The notes: a model not told the origin generated them from the sequence alone. 64,000 nucleotides of DNA from Methanobacterium_C sp963845285 (GCA_963845285.1 CAWJRO010000018.1:131853-195852), one strand, 5' to 3'. Positions 17,722 through 27,622 are shown, counted from the stretch's first letter. Translations and numbers: made by a program.

Positions 17722-18651
17722 ATGGGTATATTTAACAAATTAGGTGATGTAGTCCTAAAAATTTTATCTTTAATTGGAATGCTGATACTTGCAATACCAA
17801 AAATTCCAGAAAAGATTAGAAATATTAATACTGATAATATTAAGGATGATCTTAAGGATAAAATTGACACTGAGAACCTTAAGGGGAACATATCAAAAAT
17901 AAGAGAAGAATCCGGTGTTGAGGACAAGATCTCCAAATTAACTCATAAAACACCTGAAGAATCAGAAGAACCTCTTGAAATACCTGAAGACATAGCAAAA
18001 TTAAGCAAAGAGATGGAAGGTTCTGAATCTGATGTTATTTTCATATCCAGTAATTTCAGCCCGGAAGAAAAGGAAAAAACCATATTTCACCTTCAAATAT
18101 TATCTGCAGCTTTCCTTGTCCTTTCCATAATTTATATATTTAATTTCATATCCATACCCATTTATATTGTACTGGGAGCTTTAATTGCAGGATACATAAT
18201 CTATGTTTTATTTAAAAGGGTTAAACTAATGTACAGCCAGGATTTCAATGCTTACAGAGACTTTTTTTTAATGTACCTTGCAGTTGGAATAATACTTGTT
18301 CTTGTAAGTAACAACCCCAACTTTGTAATGGCTTTTTCATTCGACTTTTTCCCATCACTAACTATACTGCTCTTTGCAGTAATTGCAGTCGTTGCGGTAT
18401 TCCTAATATTCCGTATTCGGTACTACAGGAATTACACCTATGGAAAGGTTGTGGAATCAGGAAAAAATACTGCATATGTGAAGGTAGAGTATGATATTCG
18501 TTCAAATGTTAAACCTGATATTTACATAGTTGAAAACAGTTACGGTGCAGTAGAAGGGGACACTGTAAAACTTAAACTGGAAGAGAAGTTTATGAGTATG
18601 AGTGGAAATAAACCAGTCAGCATAATAGAAAAGGTTGGAAAGATGTTTTAG
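17722..18651 (+). CDS. DUF2101-like membrane protein
   Basis: 309 residues: one N-terminal hydrophobic helix (about 9-26), a charged region rich in Asp/Lys/Glu (about 30-110, predicted helical), four membrane helices (about 120-230), and a small C-terminal beta domain. The layout fits the methanogen membrane family DUF2101, of unknown function. It follows the prepilin peptidase and a pilin in the same direction, so a role at the membrane platform or in assembly is possible but not shown. Confidence 0.7.
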   Translation: MGIFNKLGDVVLKILSLIGMLILAIPKIPEKIRNINTDNIKDDLKDKIDTENLKGNISKIREESGVEDKISKLTHKTPEESEEPLEIPEDIAKLSKEMEGSESDVIFISSNFSPEEKEKTIFHLQILSAAFLVLSIIYIFNFISIPIYIVLGALIAGYIIYVLFKRVKLMYSQDFNAYRDFFLMYLAVGIILVLVSNNPNFVMAFSFDFFPSLTILLFAVIAVVAVFLIFRIRYYRNYTYGKVVESGKNTAYVKVEYDIRSNVKPDIYIVENSYGAVEGDTVKLKLEEKFMSMSGNKPVSIIEKVGKMF

Positions 18652-18758
18652 AAATAAAATTTGGGATAATACCCTCATTTTTATTATTTTATTTAATATT
18701 TTAAATTGAGATATGATTTTGAATATAAATTAAAAACTTCTTCTTTTTAATCATTTAC

Positions 18759-18865
18759 AATGCTGTTCCTTTGTCCAGAATTTGCAAAAAAATAAGGATA
18801 AATAAAGCTTTAAATTCAAAAATAAGCAAAATTATATATGTTAAAATTAATTATTAGACATCCTC
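18759..18865 (+). mobile_element. Family-1 MITE-like element, copy 3 (forward, degraded left end)
   Basis: 107 bp. The left end has decayed (AATGCTGTTCC instead of GAGGCTGTCTC), but the interior is well kept (TTGCAAAAAAATAAGGATAAATAAAG, shown in part) and the right end is TTAGACATCCTC. Flanks TTTAC and TTTAA match at four of five bases. It lies just upstream of the pantoate ligase gene. Confidence 0.8.
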
Positions 18866-18924
18866 TTTAAAAATAATAAATCCTTTAAAAATTCTTTTAT
18901 TTGCAAATTTAAAGACCTTAATAA

Positions 18925-18934
18925 TTAATATATA
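18925..18934 (+). promoter_or_regulatory. TATA box for a probably leaderless transcript
   Basis: TTAATATATA is centred about 30 bases before the ATG at 18961, and no ribosome-binding site lies between them. In archaea transcription begins about 25 bases after the box, so the mRNA should start at or within a few bases of the start codon. Confidence 0.55.
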
Positions 18935-18960
18935 CCACAAATTCCATATATCTGATTTGT

Positions 18961-19716
18961 ATGATACCTAAAGATCACCCCCGATATGAATCACTGGTAC
19001 TTAGAGCCAGAATCGTGGAGGCCTCAAAGGCAGGCATCCTTGCAGACTCTGCAATGATAGCCCACGGCAGAGGTGAAGCATTTGACTATCTCATCGGTGA
19101 AAAAACAACAAAAACAGCTAAAGAAGCGATAAAAACAGCTGCTGTAGCACTGATCCTTGCAGAACATCCTGTAATATCTGTGAACGGCAATACAACTGCC
19201 CTTGCTTCAGATGAGATTATAAAACTTTCTGATACTCTCAAAGCACCAATAGAAATTAACCTTTTTTACAGGACACCCCAAAGAGTGGAAAAAATAGAGA
19301 AGATTCTGAAAGAAAAAGGTGCAAGAAAAGTTCTGGGAACAGAACATGAAAAAAAAGCTTTGATAAAATGTCTTAAAGGTCCAAGGGCAAATGCAAGCTT
19401 TGAAGGAGTTTATAAAGCAGATGTAGTTTTGGTTCCACTTGAAGATGGTGACCGAGCTGAAGCACTGGTTGCAAACGGGAAAACAGTCATAACAATTGAC
19501 CTTAACCCTTTATCAAGGACAGCTAAAACCTCATCCATAACCATAGTTGACAATGTGGTGCGTGCAATCCCATTAATTACAAAGGAAATAAAGAAACTAA
19601 CAAAATATGATAAAAATGAGCTTAAAGAGATATTAAGCAAATTTGACAATTCATCAAATCTTGAAGAATCATTGGAGATAGTTTCAAAAGCTTATGCAGG
19701 TGATGTGAAATCATGA
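18961..19716 (+). CDS. 4-phosphopantoate--beta-alanine ligase
   Basis: Archaeal enzyme of coenzyme A synthesis (DUF137/COG1701, phosphopantothenate synthetase) that joins 4-phosphopantoate to beta-alanine with ATP. 251 residues opening with IPKDHPRYESL, then SKAGILADSAMIAHGRGEAFDYL, SVNGNTTAL and DLNPLSRTA, all characteristic of the family. Its start overlaps the next gene by four bases at the other end (ATGA), so the three genes here form one unit. The transcript is probably leaderless. Confidence 0.92.
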   Translation: MIPKDHPRYESLVLRARIVEASKAGILADSAMIAHGRGEAFDYLIGEKTTKTAKEAIKTAAVALILAEHPVISVNGNTTALASDEIIKLSDTLKAPIEINLFYRTPQRVEKIEKILKEKGARKVLGTEHEKKALIKCLKGPRANASFEGVYKADVVLVPLEDGDRAEALVANGKTVITIDLNPLSRTAKTSSITIVDNVVRAIPLITKEIKKLTKYDKNELKEILSKFDNSSNLEESLEIVSKAYAGDVKS

Positions 19717-20297
19717 AGGTAATAGGGGTTACAGGACTTCCAGGTTCAGGAAAAAGTGTTGTTTCAAGGGTTGCAAAGAACTTTAAAATTCCTGTTGTAA
19801 GGATGGGGGATGTGATACGAAATGAAGCTAAAAAAAGAAATTTAACATCAGGAGAAGTTGCTGTTAAACTCCGAGAAGAATACGGTGAATTTGTGGTTGC
19901 AGAACGTTGTGTTTCCATTGTTAAGAGGATGAATAAGAACAGTAAAAACAATAGAAACAGAAGTTCCAATTCAAACCCCCGAATTTACATGATAGAAGGT
20001 ATACGAAGTCCATATGAAATTGAAATTTTTAAAAAAAACTTTAGGAATTTTAAAGTTATAGCTGTTCATTCAACTCCAAAAACAAGATTCAAAAGAGTTC
20101 AAAAGAGAAATCGTGCAGATGATTCTGCTAAAGTATCTGAATTTCAAAGAAGAGATAAAAGAGAACTTAAATTTGGAATTGGGGATGTAATAGCTACTTC
20201 AGATTATATGGTTGTGAATGAGGGTCCTGTAAAAAAATTTAAAAGCGTTGTGAGGAGTATACTGAAAAATGAAATGCAAGATGACAGCAAGAGCTGA
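19713..20297 (+). CDS. UPF0200 family P-loop kinase-like protein
   Basis: 194 residues with a Walker A motif GLPGSGKS at about 8-15 and the order of elements of dephospho-CoA-kinase-like NMP kinases. It contains IEGIRSPYEIEIF and RDKRELKFGIGDVIATSDY, the family hallmarks. The substrate is unknown to me. An Asn/Ser/Lys/Arg-rich insert occupies residues 74-88. It overlaps the CoA-synthesis gene by four bases, which suggests a link to nucleotide or cofactor metabolism but does not prove one. Confidence 0.87.
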   Translation: MKVIGVTGLPGSGKSVVSRVAKNFKIPVVRMGDVIRNEAKKRNLTSGEVAVKLREEYGEFVVAERCVSIVKRMNKNSKNNRNRSSNSNPRIYMIEGIRSPYEIEIFKKNFRNFKVIAVHSTPKTRFKRVQKRNRADDSAKVSEFQRRDKRELKFGIGDVIATSDYMVVNEGPVKKFKSVVRSILKNEMQDDSKS

Positions 20298-20643
20298 TGT
20301 TAATCCAACAGAAGACCTTGAAAAGGTTATAAAATCTATTTCAAATATGTTTGACTATGATGATATTGAAATAGGAGATGGCTACGTTACAGTGTCTGGG
20401 GAAAAGGAATCCATGGAAAGGTTTAAAGAATCCATTAAAAACAGACAGATACGTGATACAACAGAAAAAATCTTATTTAAAGGTATAAATGCTGATGAAA
20501 TCCTTTTTTCTTTGAACAAACAGGCCGCATTGGTGGATGTACCCAACTTTGTTGATGGAGAATTATCCTCCCTGGGTGAAATAAAGGTTAAAATAGATAC
20601 TGATGATGTTGAAGGATTTATAAAATGGATTACTGAGAAATAA
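20269..20643 (+). CDS. UPF0201 family protein (COG1325)
   Basis: 124 residues; two alpha/beta halves with no catalytic motif I can identify. Members of COG1325 are small archaeal proteins with an RRM-like fold, often described as exosome-associated. The gene overlaps the 3' end of the UPF0200 gene by 29 bases, with GAGGAG just upstream inside it. The ATG at 20269 gives MKCKMTARADVNPTEDLEKV, matching the usual N-terminus; an internal ATG at 20281 would cut it. Confidence 0.82.
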   Translation: MKCKMTARADVNPTEDLEKVIKSISNMFDYDDIEIGDGYVTVSGEKESMERFKESIKNRQIRDTTEKILFKGINADEILFSLNKQAALVDVPNFVDGELSSLGEIKVKIDTDDVEGFIKWITEK

Positions 20644-20833
20644 TGATTTTGGGAGAGATTTGAAATAATTAATTTAATAATTAATCCATTACTATCTCTT
20701 TCATTGATAAAAAAAATTAAAAATTCAAATTAAATTTTAGATATTCAACTGCATTTAATTGAATTTAAAATTAATTATCCTATTTATCGGCCAGAGTTTA
20801 TTTATCTGCCAGGGCTTATTTATCCACTAAAAC

Positions 20834-21514
20834 TTATTTATCCACTAAGACTGCTTTGTTTATTAAATAATACCCATTATCCCTGTCCCAAACATTCTCA
20901 GCTTCAAGGATTTTTATACGTTTTTTGAAAAGTGGACAGTCCAAAACCATGGTTTCAGCTTCACCACCTTCAAAGGCCATGTGCATTCCATATTTTTTGT
21001 TGAGCTTAATAATTTCATCTAAAAGGTCCATATCAATCTTTTTACCCAGCCATGACTCATCTAAACCTTCTGCTGAAACACTGGTTATTATAACCTCAAA
21101 TCCCAGGTTTATTATTTCTTCCATGTACTCCTGTGGATTGCGGTGCCATAAAGGTGCATGAGATTCAAGTCCTAATTCTTTGCATATATTATCTATCCTA
21201 GATTTTTGGTAACTTGATGCTAGGGCGCCTGCAAATATTCCTTCAATCCCTTTTTCTTTTAATTCATTTAAAACTCTTTTTAAATCGTCAAGTTCCTTTT
21301 CTTTCTTGCCAGGGGTTTTTGCTGTTAAAAGTGAAATTCCCATAGACTCTGATGAAAGCTCTGTGAGATTGATATTTGGAACGTGGAACATGTAGGAGTT
21401 AGGGTTCTCGGAGAACATTGATACAAGATATTCAACATCCCAACCCTCTTCAATGGCTTTGTACGCTGCCATTGTACTGTCTTTGCCTCCTGAAAAAAGT
21501 ACGGCTGCTTTCAT
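20834..21514 (-). CDS. dph6: Diphthine--ammonia ligase family ATP pyrophosphatase
   Basis: 226 residues with the N-terminal PP-motif LFSGGKDS (about 6-13) and the C-terminal EGGEAETMVLDCPLF signature of the Dph6 family, which amidates diphthine on elongation factor 2. Length is typical of the short archaeal form. GAGGAGT precedes the ATG. It stands alone, convergent with the UPF0201 gene and upstream of the pilin-related block on the same strand. Confidence 0.88.
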   Translation of the reverse strand: MKAAVLFSGGKDSTMAAYKAIEEGWDVEYLVSMFSENPNSYMFHVPNINLTELSSESMGISLLTAKTPGKKEKELDDLKRVLNELKEKGIEGIFAGALASSYQKSRIDNICKELGLESHAPLWHRNPQEYMEEIINLGFEVIITSVSAEGLDESWLGKKIDMDLLDEIIKLNKKYGMHMAFEGGEAETMVLDCPLFKKRIKILEAENVWDRDNGYYLINKAVLVDK

Positions 21515-21611
21515 TTTGGATACTCCTCGAGTTAATCATTAATTCTATAATACTATTCTATTTGCTTATTACTTCTATAATAATTCAATATTTACCTATT
21601 AATTTTTATAT

Positions 21612-22409
21612 TTAATCCTTTTTTATCCTTTTTTTGGTTCGTCTCAATGCTTCTGCAATGCTGTCAATAAAAACCCCTGCAATACCTGTTATCATTCCTA
21701 AAAATCCGCATACAATAATTATATTGGATTTATTTGGCAGTACAGATTTTACGGATTGGACACTATTTTCTACGGACCCATTTACACCTGTTATTACAAT
21801 ATCCTGTGTTGGAAGCTGATTTTCAACTGAACTGACATCAGATGCACCAACACTCACAGAAATATGCACAATACTATATTTCACATTTAAACCACTAACC
21901 AACATCATCCAATTTCCTATCTCATTTATTACTTCCTGGGGATTGGCTCCATCCTTAACCTGAATTATCATTGTGTTGTTTGAAGGTATTGCTAATGATG
22001 TTACATTCATGTTCATGGCTGGTATACGCGATTCAAATGTTTTTTGCCAGCTATCTGAAATTGGATCAGTTTTAATGGTTATTCCGCTGCTTTGAACGTT
22101 CCTTACACCCTTTATTTTTTTGGTATTTTCAATGAAACTTGTAATATTGGTGCTGGTTGAAATATCAATTCCTATAACTTCTGAACTGTTGCTTGTGAGC
22201 TCGTAAATAGATCTGGTCATATCTGGAATATCATCAAACACTGGTGCTATAAAAAAAGCACCTCCAATTAGACCCACTGTGAATCCAAGAAATATGACAA
22301 ATAATAGGTTTTTTTTACCAATTAATGGCGTTAAAAGTGCTGTTGAAAATATGAAAGCTAATAATAATAAAAACAGTACTATCATTATTGCAACTGTAAT
22401 TGTTCCCAT
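21612..22409 (-). CDS. Membrane protein of unknown function, end of the pilin block
   Basis: 265 residues with two N-terminal membrane helices (about 5-60), an extracytoplasmic domain of about 150 residues rich in Ser, Thr and Asn, and a C-terminal helix (about 228-250) followed by a basic tail (RRTKKRIKKD). Orientation is probably with both termini inside. I recognise no family. It is the last gene of a run of six on the minus strand that includes pilins, and may anchor or extend the same surface structure. AGATGATA precedes the ATG. Confidence 0.65.
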   Translation of the reverse strand: MGTITVAIMIVLFLLLLAFIFSTALLTPLIGKKNLLFVIFLGFTVGLIGGAFFIAPVFDDIPDMTRSIYELTSNSSEVIGIDISTSTNITSFIENTKKIKGVRNVQSSGITIKTDPISDSWQKTFESRIPAMNMNVTSLAIPSNNTMIIQVKDGANPQEVINEIGNWMMLVSGLNVKYSIVHISVSVGASDVSSVENQLPTQDIVITGVNGSVENSVQSVKSVLPNKSNIIIVCGFLGMITGIAGVFIDSIAEALRRTKKRIKKD

Positions 22410-22484
22410 GGTATCATCTCTGTGTGCGTTTTAGGAATTTATATATTTTAAATTTATTCCTAAAACGATATTAAGTTACTGTTT

Positions 22485-22937
22485 TTATGTTTCCTGTACT
22501 ATTTTTCCATTGTTTACATCAATATATAGAGTTTTTGATACGGCGTTATTTTTTGAAAGGGGAACTATCCAGACTGAAGTTACAACACCATTCACAGTTA
22601 CTGAACCTTGTGATGGTTGTTGAGCTGTGTAACCTTGTCGAGCTTGTGTTGCTATATTTTTAGCTTGATCTGCTGTTATCTGATTTGTTCCATTGCTGGT
22701 TGTTGTGTTGTTTGAAACAGTTGTGTTGTTGGATCCAGATTGTGTGAATGGCATTGGCACTGCAGCAGATTGCTGCTGGTTTGGGGTGGTATTAATAGTG
22801 CTGTTGTCAGTTGGCGTTCCAATAATTGGATGATACGCATATAATATAACTATTATAATTACAACTGCAAGTCCTATTAACCCTTTTTGTTCACGAGTCA
22901 AACTGTTCCATTTGTCTTTTAAGTCCATGTTGAACAC
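22485..22937 (-). CDS. Membrane-anchored protein with a Thr/Asn/Ser linker and PepSY-like end
   Basis: 150 residues: a short cytoplasmic N-terminus (KDKWNSLTREQKGL), one membrane helix (about 20-37), a Thr/Asn/Gln/Ser-rich linker with many N-x-T sites, then a small domain. That domain begins TADQAKNIATQA and ends LYIDVNNGKIVQE, resembling a PepSY repeat. The start is GTG at 22937 or ATG at 22928, with no good ribosome-binding site. The linker composition matches the neighbouring pilin-like proteins. Function unknown. Confidence 0.62.
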   Translation of the reverse strand: MFNMDLKDKWNSLTREQKGLIGLAVVIIIVILYAYHPIIGTPTDNSTINTTPNQQQSAAVPMPFTQSGSNNTTVSNNTTTSNGTNQITADQAKNIATQARQGYTAQQPSQGSVTVNGVVTSVWIVPLSKNNAVSKTLYIDVNNGKIVQET

Positions 22938-22964
22938 TATGATGTTGAAATTTTTAATATTTTG

Positions 22965-23372
22965 CTATGGTGATGTTGAATTTAAATTTGAAAATTCTAT
23001 AGTACCATTGTTATTTGTTACATTATATTTAGAGCCATTATTTAGAGTAACGTCTTTGATGTTTGTTGGTATTAAATTAACAATTATGCTCTGGCCATTA
23101 CAAATGACTGTTACACTATGTGTACTACCAGTTACAGTTGCAGTAACTGTAGCTGGAATGGATAAATTAATTGTATAACCTGGCCCATTGGTGTACACTG
23201 TGTTCACTACTTCGGCTATGTTTTCACCAGTCATCCTGGCCTGTCCCAGGTTTCCAGTCTGGTTTTGATGTGTTTCATTTGTTATGAAATTTACAAGTCC
23301 AGCCATGATTACTATAACTATCAATGTTACAAATATGAGTTCTGCACTTGCCTGTCCTTCTTCATCTAACAT
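22965..23372 (-). CDS. Class III signal-peptide pilin
   Basis: 135 residues starting MLDEEG, then QASAELIFV and a hydrophobic helix, the class III signal motif with Glu at +5. The mature part is rich in Asn/Thr/Val and contains VVNTVYTNGPGY, close to the same stretch of the pilin at 17157. I chose the ATG at 23372 because GGTGA lies six bases upstream; the in-frame TTG at 23384 is less likely. It belongs to the minus-strand block with the larger pilin-like proteins. Confidence 0.83.
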   Translation of the reverse strand: MLDEEGQASAELIFVTLIVIVIMAGLVNFITNETHQNQTGNLGQARMTGENIAEVVNTVYTNGPGYTINLSIPATVTATVTGSTHSVTVICNGQSIIVNLIPTNIKDVTLNNGSKYNVTNNNGTIEFSNLNSTSP

Positions 23373-23397
23373 TTTTTTCACCAAATTAATATCACAA

Positions 23398-24492
23398 TCA
23401 TGGGTAAGAACCTACAATACCAAATGTAGTCATTGAAGAGTTAGATAAGTAAAATATTGTACCCTCTGGATCTTGGAGTTGTAAACCACCCACTGTTATT
23501 GGATAACCTGGAGTGGGAGTACTATTATAATATTCACTATCTAAACATGAAATATGGCTTCCTGAATGTTCAGTTGACAGAGGATCGCCTAATATAAATG
23601 TGCTTATTCTTACTTTTGTATTGTTACTGTCGGAGCCTTGATGACCTTCTAATCTTTCAAAAAATGATAAACCATTTGGGTTTGGGAAATAATAAGGACG
23701 TGAAATGTTACTGGGGTTATTTGTGCCGTTTAAGCATTCCCATAAATTATGTAATTTGGCTTGGCTTGAAGTGTTTGTTAAATTTTTATCTTCGGGTTTA
23801 TCTGCAAAATGATATTCTATAGCTCCTAAATTTGAATAAGAATAATAAGGATAAGGATATATTACGTTACTTTCTCTCCTGTATTTGGAGTTGATCCAGA
23901 TGTAAGGGTCTTCAATTCCATTTAAAGAAACAGTGGCACGTATTTCTGGAGTTTTGACATTAAAAATTTGGCCTGATTGATTAATTTGCATAGGAATGCC
24001 ACCCCTTACAACAACATCAAAGGAGAATGGATCAGTTGGTACTATCTGAACATCATTAGTTGTAAATAACTGTGTTGTATCATTATCAGTATAATTATTA
24101 ACCTCTTTTCCATTTATGGAAATGTTTCTCCCTGTTTGAGTTTCCAATTTCTGAGCTGTTTCTATAACATGGCTATTTAACATACTTATTATATTCCCTT
24201 TCACGTACCCTTTACTGTCATTTAAAAATGAAGACTGCGGATCTGATAATGAAGCACGATCAATAATAGTTCTAGTTGCATTATAAGCAGAATTCCTACC
24301 TGCATCACCTGCACCTTGTTGAATTGCGGAGTATATACTGGTTGTAGTGTCATATGTGACATCGCCCCCAACAACTATCAATGATAATTGATTAACATCG
24401 CCTATTATGCCACCATAATCCGCTGCAATTATTATTACAGGTATTATAAGTAAAAGTGTCAATGGAGTGAAAGCATACCCTTTATCATCCAT
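23398..24492 (-). CDS. Large pilin-like surface protein (364 aa)
   Basis: The N-terminus is MDDKG followed by YAFTPLTLLL and a hydrophobic helix, so it has the charge-Gly-helix layout of a prepilin but with Tyr in place of Gln at the expected +1 position. The mature part of about 340 residues has many Asn, Ser, Thr and Tyr and several N-x-S/T sites. It contains few Cys (LHNLWECL and ISCLDSEYY). No named domain is recognised. The ORF ends 13 bases before the next pilin in the block. Likely an extracytoplasmic minor pilin or pilus-tip protein; this is inference from layout. Confidence 0.65.
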   Translation of the reverse strand: MDDKGYAFTPLTLLLIIPVIIIAADYGGIIGDVNQLSLIVVGGDVTYDTTTSIYSAIQQGAGDAGRNSAYNATRTIIDRASLSDPQSSFLNDSKGYVKGNIISMLNSHVIETAQKLETQTGRNISINGKEVNNYTDNDTTQLFTTNDVQIVPTDPFSFDVVVRGGIPMQINQSGQIFNVKTPEIRATVSLNGIEDPYIWINSKYRRESNVIYPYPYYSYSNLGAIEYHFADKPEDKNLTNTSSQAKLHNLWECLNGTNNPSNISRPYYFPNPNGLSFFERLEGHQGSDSNNTKVRISTFILGDPLSTEHSGSHISCLDSEYYNSTPTPGYPITVGGLQLQDPEGTIFYLSNSSMTTFGIVGSYP

Positions 24493-24504
24493 AATAACTA
24501 CTTC

Positions 24505-26673
24505 CTATTGTTTCCATAATTCCAACCTCACAGGAATTGAATTAGGCATGTTTCCTGTGTATAAAGCTTCACTTCCTAACCCTGGATCATCAGGGGGAAC
24601 ATGTATCTCTGCAATTAAATTGTTAAGTGCATTATTTTTGGCAGTAGTTGCATCATTTGCGTATGCAACGTTCCAGATGTTCTGTAATGTTTGAGGGTAA
24701 AGTACTGCTACCCTTGTTCCTGAAAATATTTCAGCATTGGAACTTGTTGAACCTTCATCACCGGATTGCCAGCTAGGTGAAGATGTTACAGTTACTTCTA
24801 TATTTTGATCTGTTACATTTTTAAGGTAATAATTGTCCTTTGTTGAAGTGGCTGTTGTAATCACATGGTAACCTTTGTCCGCATCTATAGCTGCTAGATC
24901 CAAATAGAACTGAACAGGACCATTATAAAGAACTTGTCCTGATGGATAGTAATCAACTTTTACGTTTTGTGTGTTAGTTCCAACCCCTAAAAACATTATA
25001 ACTTTCTTTGCGTCATCTCTAACTGAAAATGGTTCGTGATCACTATATACATTCTGGTTATCATTAGTTTGGTAATTTGGGAAGCCGTATTCTGGATAGG
25101 TATCCCATTTATTTTGTAATCTAGTATAACTAACTTGTACATATGAATCAAGAATACCTACTAAATCATAATCAACTCCTGATGAGCTTGGAACTTGATC
25201 GAAAACTGTAACCCTTACTATGTTGTCTTGTCCCTTTGCTAAATACGGTTTTATATATATTATTCCAGGCGTGTTACCGTAACCACCTGTTGTTGAATGA
25301 GTAATTCCAAGTGAGCTGAAGGCTGTTTGCCATGTGGTTCCATTGTAAACTTCTACTATTGCATCGTCTACACCGCCGTAACTGTTTAAAACCACATAGC
25401 CATCAAGAATTCCTGAAGCATCAGCAGGGATTGAAATGGTTTTTTTAACAGTAATTGCCGATGCATGACTTATGCCTGATCCAGCTGGAAAACCTCCAAC
25501 TATATCATAAGGACGTCCATCATCTTGACCGTTAAAATTATGATTGGTCATAATATTATTCAAAGTTGTTGTATCGTTCCATGTTAACGTCTTTCTAGGA
25601 TATCCCGCAGCTGCAGTAAGTGGCTGAACAGTTCCATTACTTAAATAATACTGTACTCCATAATTATTATTCACGTCTTTATTTGGGTTTGCTAGTCCAG
25701 CTACATTATCAAAGTATGTTTTAGTAGTTATAGTTCCGTTTGGCACTGGTAATGTGGTTGTGTAATTTCCTATTAATGAAAACCAAGGCATATCATATCT
25801 ATCAGAGTACCTATAATTCATATTAAGAAAATTAACATAAAAACTGTTTAAACCTTTTAGAAGTTCAGTTGCACTAACATTTCCTTGGTAATTATAAAAC
25901 ATTGTATTATAACCTCCACTTGACCTTGAAGTCAAAAATGTAAATGGAGCTGAATTTGTGTGTGCGTTACCATTTATGGTTACAGTTGCATTATAAGAAG
26001 GACCAGAATAACGGTTAACTGAACCCACTAAAAAAGTACCACCATTTATAATGGTAGCGTTATCATCTGGTACAGCAAAATTTATAGGGGATGAACTAGT
26101 TCCCCAATAAGGGTTGTTATATAAACCACCAGAATACCCATAAGACCACGGATAAAAATTGGTTAAATAATTGTGGAAGTTCCAGAGTGTTGTTGTAACA
26201 TTGGTTGGTTGATCTATGAAACTAACATTTTCCTGTTTGTACCAAGCTCTTCCTATCCAGCCTGCTTGTGGTCCTGATACTACTTTAACGCTTGTTGCAA
26301 CATCTTTGGAAACAGAATATGGATTAACCCCATTATTATTGCTAACAGTTACAATATTATCGCCTTCACCACCTATGGTCATTTTATATCCAGTACCTAC
26401 TGGTATAATAGTGTTTAATTCACTGGTTAAAATACCTTGAGCAGTTTGATTGGAAGTACTATTGTTAAATGAGGCCTGTACTACAGCATTATTAATTGAG
26501 CCATCCTGATCCATAGTATTAATAGCACTCTCTGCCAAGGCTTCTAAATGTTGATGATCCTCTCCTTGATATACTGGAAGCCCGGCGTAAACTGCAATGG
26601 ATGCTGTAATTACTATTACAACAATTAAAGCCAGTGTAGCGTCTGCAGTGAATATAAAACCTTTATCATCCAT
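24505..26673 (-). CDS. Very large pilin-like surface protein (722 aa)
   Basis: The longest protein of the block. It begins MDDKG followed by FIFTADATLALIVVIV, again a short acidic/basic leader, Gly, then a helix of about 22 residues. The remaining 690 residues are Asn/Thr/Tyr/Gly-rich, predicted mostly beta, with dozens of N-x-S/T sites and almost no Cys, as in a secreted adhesin. No repeat unit or catalytic motif stands out. AAGGTGAT precedes the ATG. It is flanked by two other pilin-like proteins, 8 and 13 bases away, so it is translated from the same message. A tip adhesin is plausible. Confidence 0.7.
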   Translation of the reverse strand: MDDKGFIFTADATLALIVVIVITASIAVYAGLPVYQGEDHQHLEALAESAINTMDQDGSINNAVVQASFNNSTSNQTAQGILTSELNTIIPVGTGYKMTIGGEGDNIVTVSNNNGVNPYSVSKDVATSVKVVSGPQAGWIGRAWYKQENVSFIDQPTNVTTTLWNFHNYLTNFYPWSYGYSGGLYNNPYWGTSSSPINFAVPDDNATIINGGTFLVGSVNRYSGPSYNATVTINGNAHTNSAPFTFLTSRSSGGYNTMFYNYQGNVSATELLKGLNSFYVNFLNMNYRYSDRYDMPWFSLIGNYTTTLPVPNGTITTKTYFDNVAGLANPNKDVNNNYGVQYYLSNGTVQPLTAAAGYPRKTLTWNDTTTLNNIMTNHNFNGQDDGRPYDIVGGFPAGSGISHASAITVKKTISIPADASGILDGYVVLNSYGGVDDAIVEVYNGTTWQTAFSSLGITHSTTGGYGNTPGIIYIKPYLAKGQDNIVRVTVFDQVPSSSGVDYDLVGILDSYVQVSYTRLQNKWDTYPEYGFPNYQTNDNQNVYSDHEPFSVRDDAKKVIMFLGVGTNTQNVKVDYYPSGQVLYNGPVQFYLDLAAIDADKGYHVITTATSTKDNYYLKNVTDQNIEVTVTSSPSWQSGDEGSTSSNAEIFSGTRVAVLYPQTLQNIWNVAYANDATTAKNNALNNLIAEIHVPPDDPGLGSEALYTGNMPNSIPVRLELWKQ

Positions 26674-26680
26674 TTTTTAA

Positions 26681-27622
26681 TCACCTTGTCCATAAATACA
26701 GGAAGAATCTGCATTGCTGTGGATTTACATTACTATAACTGATATCATTTGCTTGAGTTCCAATAGGGGCCTGTATAATGAAAAAATTCATTTCTCCTAA
26801 AGGTGTTGTTGTAGGCGTTAAAGTAATAGCGTTATATGTACGTGAACTATTCAAAAAGGTTGGATCTATTTTATAAGAATTATTTGTATAAAGAGTTGTA
26901 CTATTATTTGTCCCTACAATACTATTGTCATTGACCTTTACAGTTGCTGAGCTGAAAGTACTTGGTCCATTTTTATTTCCATTTGTAAAAACAATCCAAT
27001 ATTCATAGTTATCTATCTGATATTGTGTGGTTGTGAACGCAGGATTAAAATCTGTGTAATCTCTAGTAGCACCAACATCTCGTATTGTGTAATCTGTCTT
27101 AACCATAATTTTATATTTTGAATAAAGAACAATTCTTTCTACTTTTACAACATCACGTATGCTGCTATTAGTTACAAAATTATTTCCAGTTGTATTTAAT
27201 GTTGAATTGGTCTTTGTATTTGTAATAGTGATGTTGAACTCGTATTGGTTTCCAATGAGGTTTTGTAAATAAGATGGGTGTGTTGTTAGAGCATTTAACT
27301 TCGCGGGGTCAATACTGTTCTTAATAGACATATTTTTCTCAGAATCATACTGTGCGAGCCCAACAACCATGTTGGAACTTCCATATTGTTCCCAATTTGA
27401 AGGAGTTCCTGATGTTTCAAGAAGAGCATTAGCAGTGTCAACTGCAACACGATCCATAGAACTTCTGAAAACTGTGTCCTGAACATTATAAAGCATGTTG
27501 TCCATATCAGCACCGACCATACCCAAAATTATAGTAAGTGGGATAAGAGCTAGTAGTAGATCAAGTGACAATGCATAGCCCCTTGAGTCGCGTCTTATGA
27601 TTCCCAAAATAATCGTCTCCAA
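26681..27622 (-). CDS. Pilin-like surface protein, first gene of the minus-strand block
   Basis: 313 residues. After a basic leader comes RRDSRG, then YALSLDLLLALIPLTIILG, a prepilin-like helix. It continues with SSMDRVAVDTANALLETSGTPSNWE, a stretch I recall from uncharacterised methanogen surface proteins with pilin-like N-termini. The rest is beta-rich with Asn/Thr. The longest frame starts at TTG 27622; a TTG at 27607, nine bases after GGAG, would give a shorter leader and is equally plausible. It is divergent from the pilin at 27856 across a 230-base promoter region. Confidence 0.66.
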   Translation of the reverse strand: METIILGIIRRDSRGYALSLDLLLALIPLTIILGMVGADMDNMLYNVQDTVFRSSMDRVAVDTANALLETSGTPSNWEQYGSSNMVVGLAQYDSEKNMSIKNSIDPAKLNALTTHPSYLQNLIGNQYEFNITITNTKTNSTLNTTGNNFVTNSSIRDVVKVERIVLYSKYKIMVKTDYTIRDVGATRDYTDFNPAFTTTQYQIDNYEYWIVFTNGNKNGPSTFSSATVKVNDNSIVGTNNSTTLYTNNSYKIDPTFLNSSRTYNAITLTPTTTPLGEMNFFIIQAPIGTQANDISYSNVNPQQCRFFLYLWTR